Position numbers and translations under genes: made by a program
Part shown: piece by piece, positions 37,384 through 45,598 of the stretch
How the letters are laid out: each line of letters opens with the position of its first letter
Numbering within the stretch: the stretch's first letter is position 1
From: Microbacterium testaceum StLB037
GTDB lineage: Bacteria > Actinomycetota > Actinomycetes > Actinomycetales > Microbacteriaceae
Assembly: GCF_900104345.1 (NCBI RefSeq)
Contig: NZ_FNJN01000004.1
Location: 802-64,801, forward strand
Length of the DNA stretch: 64,000 nt
Direction of reading: 5' to 3'
The notes under the pieces: model-generated
The model's database searches: none
The model's input: only the letters and a program-made list of their open reading frames with translations
Told to the model about the DNA's origin: nothing

Positions 37384-38601
37384 TCAGGCCGGGAACAGCC
37401 GGAGCGTCCCGGATGCCGTGACCTCGAGCCGCACGGCATCCAGCCCGTCGACGACGAGGTCGGCGGTCAACTCCTCTTCGGCGGTCGTGCCGGTGAGGGC
37501 GATCACGGCGCAGCCGGCGGCGCGGGCGGCGGCGATGCCGGCGGGGGCGTCTTCGACGACGAGGCAGCGTGACGGATCGACGCCGAGACGTTCGGCCGCC
37601 AGCAGGAACGGCTCGGGGTCCGGCTTTCCGTTGACGACGTCGTCGACGGTGACGAACACCGCGGGTCGCTCGTAACCGGCGGCCGCCAGACGCGCGGTCG
37701 CGATCGGAACGGACCCCGACGTGACGATGGCCCGATGCTCCACCGGGACGGATGCGAAGAAGTCCGCGGCTCCGCGGATGGGGGACAGGCCCACGGCATC
37801 CGCCACCTCGAGAGCGGTGACGTGCGCGATGGCCTCGGCCCCGCGCTCGGCGGGCAGGAGCAGGCTGACGAGGGTGCGCGCGGGTTGCCCGTGGTTGGCG
37901 TGCAGTGCCTCCATCGACACGTCGAAGTGCTCCGCGAAGCGCCGCCACGACCGGACGACGGACGCGGTGGAGTCCACGAGCGTCCCGTCGAGGTCGAAGA
38001 GCACCGCGTCGAACTCGCGTCGGAAGATGTCGGCGTCCGCGTCGATCGCCCGGCGAATCCCCAGCGCGGGAAGAACCCGGGCGAGTTGTTGCGCGGTCGA
38101 GAGTTCGGCGTCGACGGCGATCACCGGGATCGCCGGCGCCGCGGGAGCGACGTCGGGGCGGTGCGCGTCGCGGGATGCTCCCCTCGCCGCGCGGCGGGAT
38201 GCCAGGACGGCGGGGTCTCCGTCGACGTGCACGACGTGCGGCTCGGCGGGGGCGAGCGCGGCGACCAGCGCCTGCCACTCCTCGCCGCCGGAGAGCTCGG
38301 AGGTGAAGGGGGCGACGATCACCGCCCGGCCCGCTGTCGCGAGGGCATCTGCGGCGGTCGCGAGCAGGGCCGCGTAACGCCCGGCGCGGATCGCCGGGGC
38401 GTGGGGGGAGGTGAGCCAGTGGCCGCCGCCGAAAGCGTCCGCGGGCAGGGCGTCGAGCAGGGGAGTCGTGACGCTGTCGAGGTCGACGAGGGGCGCGCGA
38501 AGGGTCTCGGCGATCGCGCGGCCGAGCGTGCTCTTGCCGCTCCCGGCCGTTCCGGCGACGACGACGGCGAGCGGATCGGGTATTTGACACGACGACGGCA
38601 T
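37384..38601 (-). CDS. P-loop sugar kinase fused to HAD-IA phosphatase
   Basis: 405 residues. Residues 10-185 are a shikimate/gluconate-kinase-like P-loop domain (VVVAGTAGSGKSTLGRAIAE, Walker A 17-25; VDLDSVT after it). Residues 198-405 are a HAD-IA hydrolase of the beta-phosphoglucomutase/sugar-phosphatase type: FDLDGTLVDS (D203, D205), TSGS motif II, GKPDPEPFLLAAE and VVEDAPAG. The pairing of opposing kinase and phosphatase activities in one chain is unusual. Start at 38601 is chosen because the alternative at 38637 would include the operator at 38624-38635. Divergent from FGGY kinase 2. Confidence 0.85.
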   Translation of the reverse strand: MPSSCQIPDPLAVVVAGTAGSGKSTLGRAIAETLRAPLVDLDSVTTPLLDALPADAFGGGHWLTSPHAPAIRAGRYAALLATAADALATAGRAVIVAPFTSELSGGEEWQALVAALAPAEPHVVHVDGDPAVLASRRAARGASRDAHRPDVAPAAPAIPVIAVDAELSTAQQLARVLPALGIRRAIDADADIFRREFDAVLFDLDGTLVDSTASVVRSWRRFAEHFDVSMEALHANHGQPARTLVSLLLPAERGAEAIAHVTALEVADAVGLSPIRGAADFFASVPVEHRAIVTSGSVPIATARLAAAGYERPAVFVTVDDVVNGKPDPEPFLLAAERLGVDPSRCLVVEDAPAGIAAARAAGCAVIALTGTTAEEELTADLVVDGLDAVRLEVTASGTLRLFPA

Positions 38602-38623
38602 ACCCCCACCATAGACGTAGCAA

Positions 38624-38635
38624 GTCACCGGTGTC
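38624..38635. promoter_or_regulatory. operator GTCACCGGTGTC (locus B)
   Basis: Part of AGTCACCGGTGTCAT, one change from the perfect TGACACCGGTGTCA at 50960. It lies between the divergent kinase-HAD and FGGY genes. Confidence 0.7.
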
Positions 38636-38684
38636 ATGCTTGAAATTCCGGGACTCGACGAAGTTTTGGAAAGGACGGCCGCTC

Positions 38685-40055
38685 ATGCGAGACACCGGTG
38701 ACATGGTTTCCAGACCCGTGCGCCTGCACGGCGGGCTCGACCTCGGCAGCACCGCGATCAAAATGCTCGTCATCGACGACGAGGGCGCCGAGATCGCCGG
38801 TGCGCAGGTGCCGACGCCCTGGCGCGTCGGCGAGGGCGGAACGACCGACATCGACGCCGACGATCTGCTGCGCGCCATCCGCTCGCTCATCGAACTCATC
38901 GACGAGCAGCTGATGCCGATCACCGCCGCTTCGCTGACCTCTCTCGCCGTGGCCGGCATGGGAGAGACCGGAATCCTCGTCGATGCCGAGGGGACCGCTG
39001 CCGCGCCCGGCTTCGCGTGGTTCGACCCGCGCGGGCTCGAGCAGATCGCCGCCTTCCCGAGCGTGGTGCGCGAGGAGTTCGCCGGCCGCACGGGTCTCCC
39101 GCTCGGCGCGCAGGTGAGCGTCGCGAAGCTCGCGTGGTTGCGCGACCAGGGCACCTCGCTCGCGGGCCTGCGCTGGCTCGACCTGCCCGAGTTCGTGGTC
39201 GCCTCGCTCGGTGGCGACATCGCCCTCGAGCTCTCGCTCGCGTCGCGCACCGGCCTCATCGACCAGGACTCCGGTGCCGCCTGGCCCGCGATGCTCGACG
39301 CTCTCGGCGTCGACGCCGACCTGCTTCCGCCGCTGCGGGGAGGGGGACTGCCCTGGGGGACGGCATCCGGGGCCTTCGGCTCTCGCGTCGCGGGCGCCGC
39401 ACTCACCGTCGCCGGTCACGACCACCTCGTCGCCGCCCAAGCGAACGGGACCCTGGACGCGGACGGATACCACGTGTCGCTCGGCACCGCCGAGGTGCTG
39501 CTGCGCGTGCTCGATGAGCCGCTCGGCTTCGCGGCTCGACAGCGGTTGGCTGACGCGCTCATCAACGAGGTGCGCCACGTCGTGCCCGGCAAGCACGTGC
39601 TGGTCGCCGGGGTGAAGACCGGGCTGCTGCTGCGTCGCGCTCTTCACGCCGCCGGCATCAGCGATCGCGCCGGGCGGGACGCCCTCGACGAAGCGGTCAT
39701 GGCCCTCCCCGTCGAGGGTGAGTTGCCCGCCGGGGCCATCGAGGTCACCGGCGCACGCAACGACGACGGCGTGCTGCGCCTCACCCTGCACACCGAGGCG
39801 TCGCCCGCCGAGATCTTCGGCGCCGTGCTGCGGCACAGCAACGACGAGGTCGCCGCCCTCATCGCGGCGATGGACCGCGAGGTCCCCCCGGCCACCCGCT
39901 CCACCCTCACCGGCGGCTGGGCGGGAATGGCGAGCGTCCGCCGCGCCCGCGCCGAAGTGCTCCCCGAGCCGTCCCTGTCCACCCGCGAGCAGGACGTCGC
40001 GTGGGGAGCCGCCGACATGGCGCGGCGCCTCGTCTCGGCATCCGTCCCGTCCTGA
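38685..40055 (+). CDS. FGGY family carbohydrate kinase 2
   Basis: 456 residues from the ATG at 38685, which has GGAAAGGA about 9 bases upstream. The phosphate-1 loop is GGLDLGSTAIKMLVIDDEG; VAGMGETGILVDAEG, FAWFDPRG, GHDHLVAAQANG and TGGWAGMASVRRA follow. Close paralogue of the locus A kinase. A second ATG at 38703, directly after an operator, matches the usual family start better and would be leaderless. Probably first enzyme of a ketose or polyol pathway with the aldolase at 40131. Confidence 0.88.
   Translation: MRDTGDMVSRPVRLHGGLDLGSTAIKMLVIDDEGAEIAGAQVPTPWRVGEGGTTDIDADDLLRAIRSLIELIDEQLMPITAASLTSLAVAGMGETGILVDAEGTAAAPGFAWFDPRGLEQIAAFPSVVREEFAGRTGLPLGAQVSVAKLAWLRDQGTSLAGLRWLDLPEFVVASLGGDIALELSLASRTGLIDQDSGAAWPAMLDALGVDADLLPPLRGGGLPWGTASGAFGSRVAGAALTVAGHDHLVAAQANGTLDADGYHVSLGTAEVLLRVLDEPLGFAARQRLADALINEVRHVVPGKHVLVAGVKTGLLLRRALHAAGISDRAGRDALDEAVMALPVEGELPAGAIEVTGARNDDGVLRLTLHTEASPAEIFGAVLRHSNDEVAALIAAMDREVPPATRSTLTGGWAGMASVRRARAEVLPEPSLSTREQDVAWGAADMARRLVSASVPS
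38691..38702. promoter_or_regulatory. operator GACACCGGTGAC at the 5' end of FGGY kinase 2
   Basis: Inverted relative to the copy at 38624 and 67 bases from it. It lies within the first codons if translation starts at 38685, or immediately before the ATG at 38703. Confidence 0.65.
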
Positions 40056-40130
40056 AGATCCCCGCGCCGACCGCGTGCCAACAGATCACCCGCGCCGACC
40101 GGCGCGAGAAGACCCCAGAGAAGAGAGATC

Positions 40131-41018
40131 ATGAACGCACTCACCACGATCGAGCGCCGCGCGCTCCAGTCGATCAGCACCCCCGACGGCCACATGCTCA
40201 TCGTCGCCGCCGACCAGCGCAACGGCATGAAGGCCGCCATCAAGGACGCCCCGAACGGCTCCGACGCGATCTCGCGCGACGAGCTCGCCCAGGTGAAGGC
40301 CGACCTCGTGCGCCACCTCGCCAACCACGCGCCGGCGATCCTGCTCGACCCGGAGGTCGCGCTGCCGCAGATCGTCGACGACGGTGTGCTCGCTCGTGAC
40401 ACCGCCCTCGTCGTCGGCCTCGATGCCTCGGGTGCCGAGACCGTCGACGGCCTCAAGTACACGCGTTTCGTTCCCGGAGCCACCCCGCACTCGATCCGCG
40501 AGCAGGGTGCCGACGTCGCCAAGATGCTCTGGTACACCCGCCCCGACAAGCAGGATGCCGACTCCCGCGTCGCCCACGAGATCCGCGACCTCGTGCAGGC
40601 GTGCGAGGCCGAGGGGCTGCTGCTGATCGTCGAGCTGCTGACCTACCAGCTCGACGACGAGAGCGACGAGGAGTACACGGCGACCTTCGCCGACCTCGTC
40701 GTCGACGGAGCCGCCCTCGCCGTCGCCTGCGGCGCCAAGATCCTGAAGCTGCAGTACCCCGGCTCCGCCGAGGCGAGCGCCCGGGTGACCGAGGCCGCCC
40801 AGGGCGTGCCGTGGGCCGTGCTGTCGGCCGGTGTCGACCACGAGACCTTCATCGAGCAGGTGCGCACCGCCGTCGCGAACGGTGCGTCCGGTGCGATGGC
40901 TGGCCGGTCGCTGTGGAAGGACAGCCTCTCGATCGACGCCGACCGCCGCGAGGAGCTGCTCTCGGGCCGCGCCCTGCCGCGCCTGCGCGAGCTCGCCGAC
41001 GCCGTCGACGGTCACTGA
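40131..41018 (+). CDS. class I aldolase of the LacD/YihT family
   Basis: 295 residues. MLIVAADQRNGMKAAI near 22-37 corresponds to the DQR motif of tagatose-1,6-bisphosphate and sulfofructose-phosphate aldolases; the probable Schiff-base lysine is in GAKILKLQYPGS; the phosphate-binding end is VPWAVLSAGVDHETF then GASGAMAGRSLWKDS. Substrate is not decided by these motifs. It follows FGGY kinase 2 by 75 bases with an AGAGAAGAGA ribosome-binding region and is probably in the same transcript. Confidence 0.85.
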   Translation: MNALTTIERRALQSISTPDGHMLIVAADQRNGMKAAIKDAPNGSDAISRDELAQVKADLVRHLANHAPAILLDPEVALPQIVDDGVLARDTALVVGLDASGAETVDGLKYTRFVPGATPHSIREQGADVAKMLWYTRPDKQDADSRVAHEIRDLVQACEAEGLLLIVELLTYQLDDESDEEYTATFADLVVDGAALAVACGAKILKLQYPGSAEASARVTEAAQGVPWAVLSAGVDHETFIEQVRTAVANGASGAMAGRSLWKDSLSIDADRREELLSGRALPRLRELADAVDGH

Positions 41019-41117
41019 GATGACCACGCCCGCCCGGGTCGGGGCGCGCTCACCGCGGGTGCTCGTGGGGGAGCGTCGCTGCGGCCCCGGGCGGGCGGGT
41101 CCGACCCGTCGCCGGAT

Positions 41118-41123
41118 AGGGTG
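41118..41123 (+). promoter_or_regulatory. -10 hexamer TAGGGT for LacI regulator 3
   Basis: TAGGGT lies 49 bases before the GTG at 41172, which also has a strong GGAGGTG site. Suggests the regulator is expressed separately from the aldolase gene. Confidence 0.35.
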
Positions 41124-41171
41124 GCCTGTCGGAGCAGCCCCCCGCCCGATCCCCTACCTCGGAGGTGCCTC

Positions 41172-42152
41172 GTGACCACCATGCGCGATGTCGCCCTGCG
41201 CGCCGGGGTGAGCACCAAGACCGTGTCGCGCGTCTTCAACGACGACCCGCACGTGCTGCCCGACACCCGCGCCCTCGTCGAGGCCGCGATGCGCGAACTC
41301 AACTACGTGCCCAACGCCCTGGCGACGACCTTCCGCGCCGGTCGCGCCTCGGTCATCGGGGTCGCCGTTCCCGACGTCGTCGACCCGTTCTTCGCCGCGA
41401 TCGCACGGTCGGTCGAAGACGCCGCCCGACGGCGCGGGCTCTCCACCCTCGTCACCAGCCTCGGCGAGGATCCGGCCGACGAACGTCCCGCTCTGGAGTC
41501 TCTCCTGGGGCGTCAACTCACCGGCCTGGTGATCGCCCCCGTCGGGACCGACCACTCGTGGCTCGAGCGCTGGCGCGGCCACACCCCGGTCGTCTTCGTG
41601 GACCGCGCCCCGGTGGGTCTGCTCACCGACACGTTCACCGAGAACGACGAAGCGGGCGCCCATCTCGCGACCGCCCATCTTCTCTCGCACGGTCACCGTC
41701 GCATCGCCTACGTGGGCGACATGGTGCACCTGTCGACCGAGACGAAGCGCGTCGAGGGCTGGCGACGAGCGCTCCGCGAAGCCGGGGTCGACGTCGACGA
41801 ACAGCTGATCGCCTCGCAGGTGTCGGACCGCGAGTCCGCGGCATCCGCCGTCGAACGCCTGCGCGCGCTCGCCGACCCGCCCACCGCCGTCTTCTCGGCC
41901 AACGCACGCTCGTCGATGGCTCTCGCCCACGTGCTGCGCGGGCAGTCGCTGCCGTTCGTCGGATTCGGCGACTTCCCGATGGCCGACACCCTGACCCCCT
42001 CGGTCACGGTCGTCGACCAGGATCCGCGCCGCATCGGAACGCTCGCGGCTGAGCGCGTCTTCGCGCGCCTGCAGCCCGACGCCGGTCTCGGCCTCGACGA
42101 GCTGACGGTCATCGACGTGTCGCTCGTCGAGCGGGAGTCCTGCGGCCTCTGA
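41172..42152 (+). CDS. LacI family transcriptional regulator 3 (locus B candidate repressor)
   Basis: 326 residues. HTH at 3-25 (TMRDVALRAGVSTKTVSRVF), sensor domain with SVIGVAVPDVVDPFFAAIAR, VVFVDRAPVG, HGHRRIAYVGDM. GTG at 41172 follows GGAGGTG by 5 bases. Being the only LacI gene of locus B, it is the best candidate to bind the TGACACCGGTGTCA boxes at 38624, 38691, 50960 and 50994; this is inference from position. A strong terminator hairpin follows. Confidence 0.88.
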   Translation: MTTMRDVALRAGVSTKTVSRVFNDDPHVLPDTRALVEAAMRELNYVPNALATTFRAGRASVIGVAVPDVVDPFFAAIARSVEDAARRRGLSTLVTSLGEDPADERPALESLLGRQLTGLVIAPVGTDHSWLERWRGHTPVVFVDRAPVGLLTDTFTENDEAGAHLATAHLLSHGHRRIAYVGDMVHLSTETKRVEGWRRALREAGVDVDEQLIASQVSDRESAASAVERLRALADPPTAVFSANARSSMALAHVLRGQSLPFVGFGDFPMADTLTPSVTVVDQDPRRIGTLAAERVFARLQPDAGLGLDELTVIDVSLVERESCGL

Positions 42153-42199
42153 TCGGCGCTTCGGGGTCCGGGAGGCCCGCGTGATCGATCCGCCGAAGC

Positions 42200-42236
42200 G
42201 ACGGGCACGGCACCCCCCAATGGTGCCGTGCCCGTC
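42200..42236 (+). terminator. 15-bp hairpin after LacI regulator 3
   Basis: GACGGGCACGGCACC (42200-42214) pairs perfectly with GGTGCCGTGCCCGTC (42222-42236), loop 7 bases. Confidence 0.8.
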
Positions 42237-42352
42237 CCCGACGGACCGGGAAGCCTCTCCCGGTCGCTCGCGCGCGGGGTTTCCCCCACGGACGCCCGCA
42301 CGCGGTCGTCATCCATACAAGCACAGCGTCTCGTAAATAGCACCCACGCTTG

Positions 42353-42368
42353 GATCGTAAATACGATC
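42353..42368. promoter_or_regulatory. palindrome GATCGTAAATACGATC upstream of XRE-like gene
   Basis: Perfect 7-bp arms with AA centre; TCGTAAATA also occurs 24 bases upstream (42331-42339) as a direct repeat, and TACGATC recurs at 42392. Looks like an operator set for the following HTH protein. Confidence 0.6.
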
Positions 42369-42391
42369 ATCCCTGCGTCGTCGTGGGCGTC

Positions 42392-42397
42392 TACGAT
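42392..42397 (+). promoter_or_regulatory. -10 hexamer TACGAT for the XRE/peptidase/membrane module
   Basis: Six bases before the GTG at 42404 with no ribosome-binding site, so the message would be leaderless. Confidence 0.45.
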
Positions 42398-42403
42398 CGG
42401 AAT

Positions 42404-43048
42404 GTGGGTCGCGGCGCTGTCGGACCGCCCTCGCGGTACTCCCGCCGAGTGGTGGCGAATGTGGACCGCCTGCGTCGGTCGAAAGGCCTGACGGTGGGCG
42501 AGCTGCTCAGCCGCGCCGGAATGACGAAGAGCTATTACCAGTCGCGCGCGGGCTTCTCTCTGCCGTACAACACGAACGACATCGAGGCGCTCGCCGCCGC
42601 CCTCGGAGTGGCCCCCGAAGAAGTCGCGAACCCCGACTCCGCGCCCCGGGTCGAGATGCGCGTCCCCGCGGCCCCCCTCGCCGCTCGCGTCCGTCGACTC
42701 GTCCACAGCCAGGGGGCGACGGAGAACGACCTCGTCGATCACCTCGATGAGATCGACCCCGCCGCCGCCGAGAGCGCGCGTGCCCTCCTCGCCGCCGCGA
42801 CCAACACCGTCGTGCTCGACGAAGAGGTCCTGCGCCTGATCACGCACTGGGCCGACGTGCCGACCGAGTACCTCACCGACTACACCGACGACGCGGTGAC
42901 CGACCGGACCGACGCCGAGCTCGAACTGCGCGACGCGATGCGCGAGGCGGGAGCGAGCAGCATCCAATTCCGCGCCCTCGGCGAGATGTCGCCCGACGCC
43001 CTCCGCGCCATCGCGCACTCCCTGCGAAGCAGGCCGCCCGCGACATGA
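42404..43048 (+). CDS. XRE-like helix-turn-helix protein
   Basis: 214 residues. An HTH region lies near 17-73 (VANVDRLRRSKGLTVGELLS then MTKSYYQSRAGFSLPYNTND), ending in the ALGVAPEEVA pattern of XRE domains. The remaining 140 residues form an acidic helical domain with no recognised family. It is 19 bases ahead of a HExxH peptidase gene, the arrangement of ImmR/ImmA-type regulator-antirepressor pairs. GTG at 42404 suits the TACGAT promoter; an ATG at 42350 is possible. Confidence 0.78.
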   Translation: MGRGAVGPPSRYSRRVVANVDRLRRSKGLTVGELLSRAGMTKSYYQSRAGFSLPYNTNDIEALAAALGVAPEEVANPDSAPRVEMRVPAAPLAARVRRLVHSQGATENDLVDHLDEIDPAAAESARALLAAATNTVVLDEEVLRLITHWADVPTEYLTDYTDDAVTDRTDAELELRDAMREAGASSIQFRALGEMSPDALRAIAHSLRSRPPAT

Positions 43049-43067
43049 TCAGCCGTGAGGGGGGACG

Positions 43068-43532
43068 GTGGTGACGGAAGCGGACGAGATGCTCGCCCGT
43101 GTGCAGGCGCGCGCCGACCGCGCGATCCAGCGCGCCGGCCTCGCCGCCGGCATGACCTTCGACCAGGTCGTCCACGCGGTCGAGCAGGCGCTCGAGATCC
43201 GCTTGCGCATCGTCCCCGAGACCGACACGGCGGGGTGGGGCACGTTGACCGGTTTCCTCACCTATTTCGCCGATCGACGCGAGGGCAGCATCCACGTCCG
43301 AGCCTCGGATGCCGCGATCTACAGCCAGTTCGCCGCCTCCCACGAACTGGGGCACCTCCTCGACGACGCCCACTGCTCCGGCGCTCTGCACGAGCGTTCC
43401 TCGGTCTCACCCCATGACAACCCCCTGTTGACCACGCCGGAGTACGAGGCGGAACTCGTCGCCGAGCACATCGCGCACCGGATCGCGCGCCTGCTGTACA
43501 CCTCGCCGAGGGTGGCCGAGTCGTCGTGGTGA
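43068..43532 (+). CDS. ImmA/IrrE-like zinc metallopeptidase
   Basis: 154 residues. The zinc motif is HELGH within AASHELGHLLDDAHCSG near 91-106; a downstream acidic cluster (EYEAELVAEHIAHRIARLL) would supply the third ligand. IrrE/ImmA proteins cleave or inactivate partner HTH repressors. It lies directly behind the XRE-like gene and overlaps the 7-TM gene, so a repressor-peptidase-membrane sensor circuit is likely. Start is GTG at 43068 or the adjacent GTG at 43071, after GAGGGGGGA. Confidence 0.82.
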   Translation: MVTEADEMLARVQARADRAIQRAGLAAGMTFDQVVHAVEQALEIRLRIVPETDTAGWGTLTGFLTYFADRREGSIHVRASDAAIYSQFAASHELGHLLDDAHCSGALHERSSVSPHDNPLLTTPEYEAELVAEHIAHRIARLLYTSPRVAESSW

Positions 43533-44452
43533 CCGTCCTTCTGATCGACGCGGCACTGGCGGGGCTGCTTCTCGTCGTCGTGCTCCGGGCCCGCGTCGCC
43601 TGGCGCCAGCCGCGGGCGCGCATCGCGTGGCTCGCCGCTCTCATCGGCTGCATCGCCCTGCTCACGCAGGGCACCGTCATCCCCCTCGAGATCCTCGACG
43701 GGTTCCTCGGCGGAACGAACGTCCTCAAGCTCGTGCAGAACGTGCTCACCATGGTGGCGCTGTGGCTCGGCATCCAGGCGGGTACCGCTCCGGTGAGCGC
43801 GCGTATCCGCACCCTGCGGTGGTGGTTCCCCGGCCTGCTCGGCGCGCTGTTCGCGGTGGTCTTCTTCGTCGCCCTCCCCGAGCGGGGGACGTCGTCGTTC
43901 CGGTTCCTCGAGGATGCGGCGATGACCTCGACCGGCGCATGGGCGTACGGCGTGCTGCACATGGCGGGTATCGCGCTCGTCGGCCTGCTGCTGTTCCGCT
44001 CGGCCCGCGGATCGCTGCCGAAAACGCGCGTCTTCTTCCGCGTCGGGGCAGTGGGGATCGTTCTCGGGTGCCTCAGTGAGATCCTCGACCTGACGCTGTC
44101 GCGGTTCTTCGAGCCGGACGCGCTGGTCAGTGCGCTGTTCGATCCGCTCTTCTACCTCGGGGTCGTCTCCTTCGTGATCGGGATCTTCGTGGCATCCCGC
44201 ACGACGACGCGCATCCGCCGCCGCGGCGATGAGCTACTGGCGCGGCTCGAGCCGGTCGCCCGGGAGCGCGGAGTGGACTCGTTCCCCGGGCTCCCGGCCG
44301 ATGCCGTCGCCGACACGCGCCTTCACGCCCTGCGGGTCGCGGTCGAAGACGACGCGATCGCCACCTCGACGCCGCTCAGCCCTCCTCAGCGCGCTCTGCT
44401 CGACGACATCGACGCCCACCTGACCCGACGAACCACCGGAGTCCACCCATGA
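43526..44452 (+). CDS. seven-TM membrane protein with cytoplasmic tail
   Basis: 308 residues. Hydrophobic helices lie near 3-21, 33-51, 66-84, 99-117, 138-157, 169-187 and 204-224, with an 80-residue soluble C-terminus containing RRRGDELLARLEPVA and a final ALLDDIDAHLTRR. It resembles the MAB_1171c-type putative transporter/DUF6545 proteins that neighbour XRE and ImmA genes in Actinobacteria, from memory and not verified. A signal receiver role is inference. GTG at 43529 would give the standard 4-base overlap. Confidence 0.75.
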   Translation: MVTVLLIDAALAGLLLVVVLRARVAWRQPRARIAWLAALIGCIALLTQGTVIPLEILDGFLGGTNVLKLVQNVLTMVALWLGIQAGTAPVSARIRTLRWWFPGLLGALFAVVFFVALPERGTSSFRFLEDAAMTSTGAWAYGVLHMAGIALVGLLLFRSARGSLPKTRVFFRVGAVGIVLGCLSEILDLTLSRFFEPDALVSALFDPLFYLGVVSFVIGIFVASRTTTRIRRRGDELLARLEPVARERGVDSFPGLPADAVADTRLHALRVAVEDDAIATSTPLSPPQRALLDDIDAHLTRRTTGVHP

Positions 44453-45585
44453 TCCGATCCCTCGCCGTCGGCACCGGAGTCGCCGCCGCGACTCTCGCCC
44501 TCGCTCACACGGCCGTCGCCGGCTACGTCGCCCGCCGTCTCATCGCGCCGCGCGCTCCGAAGGTGTACGCCCCGATCACTGTCGCGGGCGACACCGTCTC
44601 GGTGCCGGCCACGCTGGAGAGCCGCGAGCCGGGTACGTACGGCCTGTGGCTCGACGACGGTCGGCACCTGGTCGTCGGCGAGCCGCTGCGCATCGGGAAG
44701 GACCGGGTCGTGCGCGCGCTGGCGGCGCGACCGGAGGGCCTCGAAGACGGGGATGCCGTGGCCACCTGGACCTCGCAGAGCATCGGCGCCCCCGAGGAGG
44801 TCGGGCCCACTCGACACGTCTCGGTGCCGCTTCGACGCGGCGGAGTCGCGGAGGCCTGGGAGATCGGCGATCGCGACACCGCGGACGGACGCTGGACGAT
44901 CCACGTCCACGGCCTGCGCTCCAGCCGCAACGGCGCCCTGCGCTCCACCCCGGCCGCCGCCGACGCGGGGTGGATGTCGCTCGTCGTCTCGTACGCGGGC
45001 GACGAGGAGTGCGCCCCCGCCGATTCCCTCCCCTCGACGCTCGGGACCCGCGAGTGGAGAGACGTCGACGACGCGATCTCGTACGCCGTCGACCAGGGGG
45101 CGCGCGAGATCGTGCTCGTGGCCTGGTCGATGGGGGGAACGATCGCGATGCTCGCCCTCGAGCAATCGGCGCACCGCGACCGCGTCACGGCCCTCGTGCT
45201 CGTCGCGCCGGCCCTCGACTGGACGCGCGTGGTCGAGAACGCCGTCGCGGGCGCCCACCTTCCGCGCTCGGTGGCGGGGGCATCGATGCGCATCCTGGGC
45301 AGCGCCCTCGGCGCGCTAGCACTCGGACTCATCGAGGGCGTGGACGCCCCGGCGCTCAACTGGGTCGACGGTCCCCGGCCCGCGCCTCGCGTCCCCACCC
45401 TGATCGTGCACAGCCTGCGCGACCCCGTGGTGCCGGTGAGCGGGTCGCTCGCGTACGTGAAACGGCATCCCGAGGCCGAGCTCGTCGCGTTCGACGCGAC
45501 CGGTCACTGCAACGAGGCGAACCAGGACCCGGCGCGGTTCCACGACGCCATCGCGGGGTTCCTGCGGAACCGACCGCGCACCTGA
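44449..45585 (+). CDS. membrane-anchored alpha/beta hydrolase
   Basis: 378 residues. One N-terminal hydrophobic helix (about 5-30) acts as anchor or uncleaved signal; the catalytic domain from about 130 has nucleophile serine in LVAWSMGGTIA, aspartate in VHSLRDPVVP and histidine in DATGHCNEAN. Family includes prolyl-oligopeptidase-like and ester hydrolases. ATGA overlap with the 7-TM gene makes it the last member of the XRE module; it might make or destroy the sensed compound. Only 13 bases separate its stop from the convergent dehydrogenase. Confidence 0.83.
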   Translation: MIRSLAVGTGVAAATLALAHTAVAGYVARRLIAPRAPKVYAPITVAGDTVSVPATLESREPGTYGLWLDDGRHLVVGEPLRIGKDRVVRALAARPEGLEDGDAVATWTSQSIGAPEEVGPTRHVSVPLRRGGVAEAWEIGDRDTADGRWTIHVHGLRSSRNGALRSTPAAADAGWMSLVVSYAGDEECAPADSLPSTLGTREWRDVDDAISYAVDQGAREIVLVAWSMGGTIAMLALEQSAHRDRVTALVLVAPALDWTRVVENAVAGAHLPRSVAGASMRILGSALGALALGLIEGVDAPALNWVDGPRPAPRVPTLIVHSLRDPVVPVSGSLAYVKRHPEAELVAFDATGHCNEANQDPARFHDAIAGFLRNRPRT

Positions 45586-45598
45586 TCCGCCCGGGCCG

